The position numbers and the translations under genes were made by a program. Shown here piece by piece: positions 16,401 through 23,877 of a DNA stretch of 30,366 bases (position 1 is its first letter; each line of letters begins with the position of its first letter). The notes below the pieces were generated by a model that saw only the letters and a program-made list of their open reading frames with translations, was not told the origin of the DNA and searched no databases. The DNA is from JBCCSZ01 sp039199225 (GTDB lineage Bacteria; Bacteroidota; Bacteroidia; Chitinophagales; Saprospiraceae): positions 1-30,366 of the forward strand of contig JBCCSZ010000053.1 in assembly GCA_039199225.1 (NCBI GenBank), in the 5' to 3' direction.

Positions 16401-16429
16401 GTTACATTTTTTCAATGCTTGCAATAAAG
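16401..16429 (+). promoter_or_regulatory. ECF-type promoter motif GTTAC-N16-CAATAAAG (small secreted protein)
   Basis: GTTAC (16401-16405) and CAATAAAG (16422-16429) are 16 bases apart and are preceded by a T8-CG-A8 tract. The ATG at 16525 follows after 95 bases, with no hairpin in this leader. Confidence 0.65.
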
Positions 16430-16524
16430 GAATGTAACTCAGCGAGAGAAGTAACAAAAAATATAATCCCATGAATTTTTAGACTTTCAGCACAATCATT
16501 TAATCATCTTTAAAATCTAAATTT

Positions 16525-16950
16525 ATGTTAACGATTAAGTTATTTTCTACTAGTGTCTTGGCCAGTTTATTGTTGTTGATCGGCTTTACAAATGGAGAAG
16601 AAACGAATGCTGTAAAAGCTGAATTGAAGGAATATGGAGCCACTTACTTAGCGGCGATTGACAATGCGGATGTTGTTGCTAGTTTTGAAGAAACCATTGG
16701 GGAAGGCACCACCATTCATCGCATTGCATTGCATGAAAATGCAGCGAATTTTATTTATGAACTCGAAGGTATTTCCGCCAGTGGCGAGGCATTTACCAAA
16801 TTAGCTGTTGTTGGGAAAGATTTGATGGGAAGTGATTTTAACTACCTGTCCAGTGCTCCTTGCAAGTGTTGGAAAGATGGAATGGAATTCGTCAATCCCA
16901 ACAAACCAATTTTTGGCTGCCAATACTGCAATGTAATCGGACCAAGATAA
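16525..16950 (+). CDS. Small secreted protein with C-terminal cysteine pairs
   Basis: A 141-residue protein with a signal peptide (MLTIKLFSTSVLASLLLLIG, cleavage probably after 'TNG'). The mature part is about 117 residues, acidic, with predicted alternating strands ('IHRIALHENAANFIYELEG'), and ends in a Cys cluster, C113-x-C115 and C132-x2-C135. These could form disulfides or bind a metal. I recognise no family. There is no T9SS domain, so it is probably periplasmic or exported by another route. It shares the ECF-type promoter motif with the two T9SS genes and the sigma operon. A terminator follows directly. Confidence 0.78.
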   Translation: MLTIKLFSTSVLASLLLLIGFTNGEETNAVKAELKEYGATYLAAIDNADVVASFEETIGEGTTIHRIALHENAANFIYELEGISASGEAFTKLAVVGKDLMGSDFNYLSSAPCKCWKDGMEFVNPNKPIFGCQYCNVIGPR

Positions 16951-16982
16951 AAACAACCCGCTTTAAGTTTACTGATAAATTT

Positions 16983-17016
16983 CCTCCCGTAGCATTTTCG
17001 TCGGGAGGATTTTTTT
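16983..17016 (+). terminator. Intrinsic terminator after the small secreted protein gene
   Basis: CCTCCCG (16983-16989) pairs with CGGGAGG (17002-17008), followed by ATTTTTTT. The T-tract runs into the stop codon of the opposing gene at 17015. Confidence 0.8.
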
Positions 17017-17467
17017 ATTTCTGACACTTTTTCGACCGATCAAAACCCAAGACTTTTTCCACAATGATAGAAGGCTTTTTTCCTTTGCCTTCCATTTTTG
17101 ATCGGGGACTTAGAGTGCCTTGCAACTCGACATAAATGCGTTCCATGTCCTGTTGTTTTTTGGCGAGGTAGCCTTTTTCCAGTTGAGTATTATCGCCTTC
17201 GGCTGCCACATCGTATTTCTGTCCGTCCTGGCAGTTGAAAAAGATGCCTGCATCGGCATAGTATACATATTCGCCTTGGAGTAGATTGGAAGGCACGGGG
17301 GTGGAATTTTGATCAGTTGTTTCGACTACTTTGGTTGTATTGGTTATCTGTTCTTTGGCTTCCGATACCTCCTCAGTCGATTTGGTAGAGGCACTGTTTT
17401 GGCAGGCTAGGCTGACTAGGCAAAGCCATAAAATGCAAAACAATTTTTTCAGTTCGTTTTTTGTCAC
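17015..17467 (-). CDS. Embedded NlpE-like lipoprotein, possible internal GTG start
   Basis: The 3' part of the synthetase frame looks like a complete lipoprotein of its own. From the in-frame GTG at 17465-17467, preceded by GGGGAAA, it would read MTKNELKKLFCILWLCLVSLAC, shown as MTKNELKKLF plus CILWLCLVSLAC. This has a basic n-region, hydrophobic core and lipobox cysteine (codon 17402-17404). A Thr/Ser/Glu-rich linker follows, then a domain with 'LLQGEYVYYADAGIFFNCQD' and 'IYVELQGTLSPR', resembling the NlpE C-terminal OB-type domain. No ATG is available, and a CTG or TTG nearby are alternatives. I list it separately because an embedded signal sequence makes little sense in a cytoplasmic enzyme. 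Confidence 0.45.
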   Translation of the reverse strand: MTKNELKKLFCILWLCLVSLACQNSASTKSTEEVSEAKEQITNTTKVVETTDQNSTPVPSNLLQGEYVYYADAGIFFNCQDGQKYDVAAEGDNTQLEKGYLAKKQQDMERIYVELQGTLSPRSKMEGKGKKPSIIVEKVLGFDRSKKCQK

Positions 17468-18919
17468 TTTCCCCAGAGTATTCCTGGGAAGTTCTTTCAA
17501 AATGATGTATCGACGTGGAATTTTATAAGTCGGCAGAAAATCCCGAAGCCAAAAATTGAGGTCGTATTCATCTGGTGCTTCCTCTTCTGGTACCAACCCA
17601 CAAGCCACCAACTCACCCCATTCATTGTTGCTGATGCCTACCACGCCACAATCTTTGATTTGAGGGTGCGTGCGCAATACTTCTTCGATTTCCAGAGCAG
17701 AAATTTTATATCCGCCTGATTTAATAATATCAACCGATGTACGTCCAAGGATTTTGTAGCTCCCCTCATTGAACACCGCCATATCGCCAGTCTGGAACCA
17801 GCCATCCTCCGTGAATGCTTCTTGCGTCGCCTCCGGCTTTTGCCAGTACTCCAAAAAGACCGAGTCGCCCTTTACCTGTATTTCTCCTTGCTCTCCTCTG
17901 ACAACCTTCTTTCCCCTTTCATCGACCAGTCTGACCTTCACGCCCGGCAAAGCCTTCCCGACATGCCCCGGCCGCCTTTCTCCTTTGTAGGAGTTGCTGA
18001 GTGCCATGCCGATTTCTGTCATCCCATAGCGCTCCAATAACACCTGACCACTGAGTTGCTGCCACTTTTTCATCACCGAAACAGGCAGCGCCGCCGAGCC
18101 AGAAACCATCAGACGAAATTTACTCAATGCAGGATACACAGCTGACTTGTCGACGCTGGGAAGCGTTTCCCAATACTGAATGAGCTTGAAGTAAATCGTC
18201 GGTACAGCCATAAATAAATTTACGCGCCCCTTCAAAAAAATATTGAAAACTTTTTTGGCGTCGAACTTGGGAAGAAATTCGCAACAAGCACCCGACCACA
18301 AAGCGCAACTCATCACATTGATGATACCATGGACATGGTGCAGCGGCAAAACGCAAAGTATGTGATCGCTTTTTCGCCAAGACCAAGCCTTGACCAAGGT
18401 CTTAATTTGTGCCTCAATATTGAGATGAGTCGTCACAACGCCTTTGGGCTGACTGGTGGTCCCACTGGTGTATAAAATCATCGCTCGTCGCTCTGGTGCA
18501 ACATCTGGCAGCGACCTTTTTGGAGCTTCCAAAATCTGTTCACTTTTCAACAGTCGAATACCTTTTTCTTTCGCCAAAGGCTGTAGAAATTCTTCATACG
18601 CAGGACCAACAATCAGCGTACTGACCTGGCTGTCTTCCAGCACGTATTGGATGGAAGGCAATGGATGCATATTGCAAAGCGGAACAGCAATACCACCCGC
18701 TTGCCAAATGCCCCACTGGATGGCGGTGTATGAAAACCCAGGATCGACTAGAAATGCAACCCTGGCTTCTTGTAGATCGTCCTTATTTTCTAGTAAAGAG
18801 GAGCCGGCACTTTTGGAAACTTCTAGTAAGTCGCTGTAAGTGTATTCTTTTCCGTTGGCTATAATGGCCAATCGTTTTTGGTGTATTTCGGATTGTTGGA
18901 CGATGTGAATCATACGCAC
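17015..18919 (-). CDS. Malonyl-CoA synthetase-like (ACSF3/MatB type) enzyme fused in frame to an NlpE-like lipoprotein
   Basis: A single open frame of 634 residues. Residues 1 to about 492 are an acyl-CoA synthetase: it would make an acyl-AMP and then the CoA thioester. The P-loop is 'YTSGTTSQPKG' (150-160); 'VLPLHHVHGIINV', 'VNLFMAVPTIYFKLIQYW', 'YGMTEIGMALS' and 'GRTSVDIIKSGGYK' closely follow the ACSF3/MatB malonyl-CoA synthetase pattern. The catalytic A10 lysine is K484 in 'NTLGKVTK'. The family normally ends just after this point. Here the frame continues without a stop into a lipoprotein signal (490-506, lipobox 'LVSLAC') and a soluble domain. It is either a true fusion, two products from one frame via an internal start, or a lost stop. 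Confidence 0.85.
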   Translation of the reverse strand: MRMIHIVQQSEIHQKRLAIIANGKEYTYSDLLEVSKSAGSSLLENKDDLQEARVAFLVDPGFSYTAIQWGIWQAGGIAVPLCNMHPLPSIQYVLEDSQVSTLIVGPAYEEFLQPLAKEKGIRLLKSEQILEAPKRSLPDVAPERRAMILYTSGTTSQPKGVVTTHLNIEAQIKTLVKAWSWRKSDHILCVLPLHHVHGIINVMSCALWSGACCEFLPKFDAKKVFNIFLKGRVNLFMAVPTIYFKLIQYWETLPSVDKSAVYPALSKFRLMVSGSAALPVSVMKKWQQLSGQVLLERYGMTEIGMALSNSYKGERRPGHVGKALPGVKVRLVDERGKKVVRGEQGEIQVKGDSVFLEYWQKPEATQEAFTEDGWFQTGDMAVFNEGSYKILGRTSVDIIKSGGYKISALEIEEVLRTHPQIKDCGVVGISNNEWGELVACGLVPEEEAPDEYDLNFWLRDFLPTYKIPRRYIILKELPRNTLGKVTKNELKKLFCILWLCLVSLACQNSASTKSTEEVSEAKEQITNTTKVVETTDQNSTPVPSNLLQGEYVYYADAGIFFNCQDGQKYDVAAEGDNTQLEKGYLAKKQQDMERIYVELQGTLSPRSKMEGKGKKPSIIVEKVLGFDRSKKCQK

Positions 18920-19290
18920 TTTGATTGAATAAAGATAAAACAGATTGTACCCAAAATTAGGTAAAAACTTTCACAAGCTGATTATTCTTCAAAAATTGAT
19001 TATCCCCAATAGCTTGATCCATCCTTTGAAGCTTCTCAGCAGATTTACAAAGAAAAAATATAGACTGTGAATTAAATTAAAAATACACACAGTCTAGGGC
19101 GATCAATGATGTAGTTTTGGAAACGATCTTAGTTTAAAAAATCCAGTAAATATTTCGCAGCTAATTAATTCGAGTTGTGATCCATTGCGAAGAAAGGCTT
19201 TAACTTGAATATTTACTATCAAATTGTAAACTTTTTCAAAATGGCCTTTAAATTTTTTCATTTATCACGACTTAGGCTCATCAGAAAAAA
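18920..19290. other. 371-bp A/T-rich intergenic region
   Basis: This lies between the starts/ends of two minus-strand genes. Apart from the terminator-like inverted repeat at 19061-19096 and one AGTTGTGA word (19173-19180), I see nothing. Confidence 0.5.
19048..19096 (-). terminator. Probable terminator downstream of the patatin-like gene
   Basis: TAGACTGTG (19061-19069) and CACAGTCTA (19088-19096) form a perfect 9-bp stem around an A/T-rich 18-base loop. On the minus strand the T-rich TATTTTTTCTTT follows. It lies about 195 bases after the stop at 19291. Confidence 0.6.
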
Positions 19291-22233
19291 TTATTGGCTT
19301 TGATTGACTAAGCTAACCACTGGTAAAAAGCTGTTGTTTTGCAATTCCTCAAAAGAGTCCAATTGGAGTTTCATGCGTTCTATGGCATGCGCTGATAAAT
19401 AGCGTCCCAAAGGTGGCAGTCCGAAGCAGGACTCTGGCTTGGGGAATTGCTCATTCCACTGAAGACATTCCTCATTTTCTCTGCAGGGATAGACGCTGCT
19501 GCAAGCACAAAAGGCTGATAAAAACTTGTCATTTACCGGATAGGGTAGCCAGAAATGGAAATAGCGTTTGTTGAGCGTACTGCGCCGAATGCGGTGGTCG
19601 GCATAGCTGACATGGCCGGTCAGCAAAGCACCAAGGCCCGCGTTCAGAGGTGTTAGCAGCTCCGGAATTTCATTGAGGTGTGTACAGTCGACCCCTAGTT
19701 GCTCCATCGCAATTATGCCCGATGTGTATTCGTCATTATCGATTTTGATGAGGTAAAATCGCAGGCGGTTGTACAGGGAACTATCGGCGCTGGTCGATTG
19801 CTGTTTCGTCCAATCCTGTAGTCGGTCGATGACCTCGACGGCCGTCACAGCACCGGTATTGTCAAAATAGCCCGCATCCACGAAGTGACCCTTTTCGCCG
19901 ATTTTACCTGCTGCATCAATGATCGGAAAGCGGTTGGTGAGGAAGCTGGCATTGCCATAGCTCAGGCTCTGCCCGTTGCCGAGGTCCAACACATCCAAGG
20001 CATCCACAAAGGCCGCGTCAATTTGCACTGGACAACCAATCGCTCGCCGCCCACCCTCGACACGGGTGGTATTGGCAAAATAGAGGGGAAGTTCCGGATT
20101 GATTTGGCTGTAGTTGTCATTGTACCACAAATCCCGAAAAGGTGTATCGAAGATCGACCGATCGACGCCCGCATAGTCAAATAACCTGCTTTGATAATCC
20201 AGGCGCAATTGCTCACTTCGATCAATCAGTCCAGATAAGTCGCCAGGAATGAAACACTGCCAAGTGCCTTTACCGACCAGGTAGGTGAGTGCCGGAGATA
20301 GAAAATCGGCTCCTTTAAATAAGGTATCCACCTGTTGAACCAACGAGCGCCCAGCTGCCTGCTGATCTTGCTGGCGATTGTACAGCATGGAGACAAACAC
20401 AGAGCTGCCAATGCTGCCTCCGGATGCTCCCGACAGCGCGAATAGGTGTCTTTCATAGCGCCCTTGGGTTGCTTCGCTCAGTCGCGCGTTGATCAAAGCG
20501 GTCCAGTAAGCTGCTCTGGACCCTCCGCCATTGGAAGAGACAATAAATATTGGAAAGGAATCCCTCTGCAAAATATCGGACTGCCGAGCGGCGACCCATT
20601 GCTGAAAGTAATCCTCCAACGACAACGGACGGCAGTCCTTGCAAGACAGCGGCGTAGCATCGATGTCGTGATAGTTGTTGTCCATTGAGCTGGTCACAAA
20701 GATGGCGGTTCCTGCCAGTAGGAAAAAGGTGGTGAGTAAGTGCGCCCGCGTTCCTCGCCGTCGGATGGACAAAAAAGAAAAAAGACTGAGATAGGATAGA
20801 ATGGCAATGAAGGTCATACTGGCACCTCCTACAAAACGGCTGATTTCAACTGAAAAGACATTGGCACAAATCAAGACCAGCGCGCACATACCAATCGCTG
20901 TAAACATGGCCCAACTCACAACGCGGTTGTCCGACAAATACCTGCCCAAGTCCATGGTCATATCCAATCGATTGAGCTTGCGGCGAATGGTAACGAAGAT
21001 GAAAAAGGAGGTGCTGAGTAGCAACAGTCCGTAAGACAAGATGTCGAGCCCTTTGGGTTTGTCTAGGATTGCTGCTGGCTCAAAAAATTGTAAAAAGCCC
21101 AATATAATCAGCAAAATACCGACCAGCCCCAAGGCTATTTTGAGTAGGCGGTGTTGCCATTTTGGATGTAGGGTTTGGAGGAAATTTCGACCGTTCCAGC
21201 GCGTCAATATTGCAAAGAAAGCAAATATGCCAAGCAGCTGAACGAGCGGTGGGATGAAAACGCCCTTTTCGATGTAGTAGCAGTCACAAGTGCGAAGCAC
21301 ATCCCGGATGGCACCGTACAAGATCAGAATGCTCAAAACCCCCAGGAGGCGGGGAAGGATGACCGGATAGGGATTGCTGGCTTCCGACTGATAGTGAGTA
21401 GACCATACTGGGCTGATTAAACTGATGTTTTTTTCTGAGGGCAGGTTGTCTAGGTTGTCTTTGAAATAATAGCGGGGAATAAACCAACAGAAACTGGCTA
21501 GGATCGTGGCGATGATTACCAGAAAAATAACATGCAACGGCTGCTCGTTGATGCTGATTAATAAATCGCGACCCTGAGCGGTTTTCCAAAAGACAAAATA
21601 AATCAAACCGCAAATAATCAAACTGACCCGACAGCGCCACAGGGTGTCAAACAAGAGTGCATAGCGAGCGCAAAACCACAACAAGCTGGTAATGGTACAG
21701 GCCAAAATGATGGCCAACTTAAAAAAGGCAACAAAGGCGATCGCTTTTGGGTGCCATAAAAAGAATGGCTCTAGGGTGTTCGTTTCCACTTGGTGAAGGG
21801 TCAGCCATTGCAAAATGCCCGTGTTTTCCCAAACGTCGAAGATGCCTGCCAAAAAAATCAGCCAGGAAAGTCCACCAGCAATGAAGGCCGTTTTGAAGTG
21901 TAGTCTTTTTCGATAAAATTGTTCGACTTGAACCATCCAGTAGGAAAACAACAGGACGTATATTACAATAAATGGCAAATCCAGAAAGGTGTTCCATCGG
22001 GCCACTTCGATCTGTCCGCGCATCGACCAGCTATTCAATACATCCAGTACATAGGCTGTGCCACCAGAAAATTTGAGCGACTCCATGCCATTGAGCGCAA
22101 CACAATCCATCAAGTAAAAGGAATTCTGATAGTTGAGTAGTAGCAAAAGAGCAGTGCCGACGAGTAGAAGGGGCAGTAGAACTTTTCGGTTGTTTGGGAG
22201 TAAAAAGAGAGGGGGTGAAAAGGTCGAAGCCAT
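19291..22233 (-). CDS. Polytopic membrane protein with patatin-like phospholipase domain
   Basis: A 980-residue protein. By eye about 13 hydrophobic helices fill residues 17-520, beginning with 'VLLPLLLVGTALLLLLNY'. The C-terminal patatin-like domain covers about residues 560-900: oxyanion loop 'SSNGGGSRAAYW', nucleophile S604 in 'SGASGGSIG', and dyad Asp D786 in 'FVDAGYFDNTG'. All catalytic elements are present, so an active serine lipase/acyl hydrolase acting on membrane lipids is expected. Most patatins are soluble or secreted; a long multi-pass membrane half is unusual and suggests a membrane-embedded lipid sensor or anchor. Which side the lipase faces is not clear from sequence. Confidence 0.82.
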   Translation of the reverse strand: MASTFSPPLFLLPNNRKVLLPLLLVGTALLLLLNYQNSFYLMDCVALNGMESLKFSGGTAYVLDVLNSWSMRGQIEVARWNTFLDLPFIVIYVLLFSYWMVQVEQFYRKRLHFKTAFIAGGLSWLIFLAGIFDVWENTGILQWLTLHQVETNTLEPFFLWHPKAIAFVAFFKLAIILACTITSLLWFCARYALLFDTLWRCRVSLIICGLIYFVFWKTAQGRDLLISINEQPLHVIFLVIIATILASFCWFIPRYYFKDNLDNLPSEKNISLISPVWSTHYQSEASNPYPVILPRLLGVLSILILYGAIRDVLRTCDCYYIEKGVFIPPLVQLLGIFAFFAILTRWNGRNFLQTLHPKWQHRLLKIALGLVGILLIILGFLQFFEPAAILDKPKGLDILSYGLLLLSTSFFIFVTIRRKLNRLDMTMDLGRYLSDNRVVSWAMFTAIGMCALVLICANVFSVEISRFVGGASMTFIAILSYLSLFSFLSIRRRGTRAHLLTTFFLLAGTAIFVTSSMDNNYHDIDATPLSCKDCRPLSLEDYFQQWVAARQSDILQRDSFPIFIVSSNGGGSRAAYWTALINARLSEATQGRYERHLFALSGASGGSIGSSVFVSMLYNRQQDQQAAGRSLVQQVDTLFKGADFLSPALTYLVGKGTWQCFIPGDLSGLIDRSEQLRLDYQSRLFDYAGVDRSIFDTPFRDLWYNDNYSQINPELPLYFANTTRVEGGRRAIGCPVQIDAAFVDALDVLDLGNGQSLSYGNASFLTNRFPIIDAAGKIGEKGHFVDAGYFDNTGAVTAVEVIDRLQDWTKQQSTSADSSLYNRLRFYLIKIDNDEYTSGIIAMEQLGVDCTHLNEIPELLTPLNAGLGALLTGHVSYADHRIRRSTLNKRYFHFWLPYPVNDKFLSAFCACSSVYPCRENEECLQWNEQFPKPESCFGLPPLGRYLSAHAIERMKLQLDSFEELQNNSFLPVVSLVNQSQ

Positions 22234-22370
22234 GTTAGTTTTTTGGGTATTGGCAATGGAATGTCCGCTTGCCGTAAATATACGTCAAATACAGGGCTTC
22301 TCGTATTCATTCGATCTGAATGGGAAAAGCGGGGCTCGATCTTTTGATCAGATAGGGGCGATCCTTGGGT

Positions 22371-23711
22371 TTAGGCGGAAACCTCCGATTTGATGATTTT
22401 CCTTGTTATGATTTGACTGCCCGATTTGAGCTGCAGGAGGTAGGTGCCTTTGGGTAATTGCTGTAGGTCGATTTTGTACAGCGCCTGGTTTTGGCTGATG
22501 CCCTCCCATTTGAGTCGTCCTAGGATGTCGTAAATCTGAATTTGAGTTTCTTGGTCTGTGGGCAAACCATCTACTCGGAGTATTTGTGGGCTGGGGTTGG
22601 GAGACAGTTTGATGGTACTTAGAGCGGGCGCTGTTGTGGCGCTGGTCGTTACGCAACTCAGCTTATTGATTTCTCCCCATAATTCATTGTCGAAGGAAGT
22701 AATGGCTGCGGCGCTGTCAAAGGCGCTGTCGCCGATGCGAACGACGACCAGGTCTTGGCTGGGGACAACATAGATTTTTTGGTCGTTCTTGCCGAGGGCT
22801 GCAAAGCTGTCATCTGGCGCATTTGGAACGAAATTATTATTGAAAACGATTTGAAGCGATGGCAACATATAGGATTCTTGCCCGGCCAGCCACCACAGGT
22901 AGCCATAGGATTTGTTGAAGGTTTGTGAGCTGTGCGTCATGTCGTAGAAATACTGCTGATCGCGCATCAGCGTATCTTGTTTCCAAACGCCCTGGCTTAA
23001 TATTAGATGGCCAAAGCGTGCCAGATCGCGTGCTTTGCCCCAGCGTACGTAATTGATCCAAGCACCGCCCATCCCGATGCGGTTGCCAAGGGTTGTATTT
23101 GTGTAGCTGTTGAAGGTTCTCCCACTGGCTTGTTCGATGACATTTTGCACTAGGCGGTATGGGGCGTTGTGGTAGGCCCACCTACTACCTGCTTCGGCCA
23201 GATACTGTAGGCACTCCGGTTCGAGGCAGTTGCTGGGGTCCGGGATTTCGGTTGTCGGAGCCAGGCGGTCGTTTAGCCCCGAGGTCATGGTTATCTGGTG
23301 CCTGATGGTGATCTGCTCCTCCTGCTCTGGTGTCGTGCTGGTCCAGCCTGCTCCCAGGTAATCCGAGACAGGGTCTTCTATGTCGATCAGACCTTCCTCC
23401 TGTGCCATCCCCGTTAGAAAAGCGGCAAGGCTCTTACCGGCAGAGGCCCAATACCAAAAGGAGTCTTTGTCAAAGTCTCCAAAATATTTTTCGAGGACGA
23501 TTTTTCCTTCCTTCAAGATGATGAACCCCTTGGTGTTTCGCCCTTCGAGATAGTCGTACAGTCCTTCGATTGACTCGTCGCACCAACCCAATTCGCTCGG
23601 CAAGCGGCTGTCCCACTGGTCGCCTGTTAGTGGGGGATAGTAATAATTTTGTGCCTCTAAAAAGAGGGAAAACAGCATGGCCAATAGCAATAATGGGGTA
23701 GACTTTTTCAT
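22371..23711 (-). CDS. Serine beta-lactamase-family hydrolase with T9SS sorting domain
   Basis: I start at the ATG at 23709-23711, which gives the signal peptide MKKSTPLLLLAMLFSLFLEAQ; the product is 446 residues. The beta-lactamase/penicillin-binding-protein fold has nucleophile S90-A-G-K93 (SxxK) and Y180-H-N182 (YxN). This resembles class C-like esterases and peptidases more than resistance enzymes, and 'FIILKEGKIVLEKYFG' and 'MTSGL' fit that group. Residues about 365-446 are a T9SS domain ('IKLSPNPSPQILRVDGL', 'IYDILGRLKW', 'LPKGTYLLQL'), so it is exported to the cell surface or medium. Unlike the other T9SS genes here, its upstream region lacks the GTTAC-N16-CAATAAA motif. Confidence 0.85.
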   Translation of the reverse strand: MKKSTPLLLLAMLFSLFLEAQNYYYPPLTGDQWDSRLPSELGWCDESIEGLYDYLEGRNTKGFIILKEGKIVLEKYFGDFDKDSFWYWASAGKSLAAFLTGMAQEEGLIDIEDPVSDYLGAGWTSTTPEQEEQITIRHQITMTSGLNDRLAPTTEIPDPSNCLEPECLQYLAEAGSRWAYHNAPYRLVQNVIEQASGRTFNSYTNTTLGNRIGMGGAWINYVRWGKARDLARFGHLILSQGVWKQDTLMRDQQYFYDMTHSSQTFNKSYGYLWWLAGQESYMLPSLQIVFNNNFVPNAPDDSFAALGKNDQKIYVVPSQDLVVVRIGDSAFDSAAAITSFDNELWGEINKLSCVTTSATTAPALSTIKLSPNPSPQILRVDGLPTDQETQIQIYDILGRLKWEGISQNQALYKIDLQQLPKGTYLLQLKSGSQIITRKIIKSEVSA

Positions 23712-23877
23712 GTGCATCGGGTTTAATTCTTCTTTAGACAAGAATTCAGTGAAGAGGTTTAACAGCAAAGGGATAAATTTTCAAAAAGGATTCCAAAGGA
23801 CTAGAAGCCCCTCATCTGAATAAAAATAGACTGGCCGGGCCGTTGCTGATCAACCGATGCTTTGCAGGCTGCTATGG

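Larger units (their letters stand above)
16087..16524. other. 438-bp intergenic region with terminator and promoter motif
   Basis: It contains an AGTTGTGA word (16147-16154) shared with other intergenic regions, the terminator at 16310-16351 and the ECF-type motif at 16401-16429. No coding frame is credible. Confidence 0.6.
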
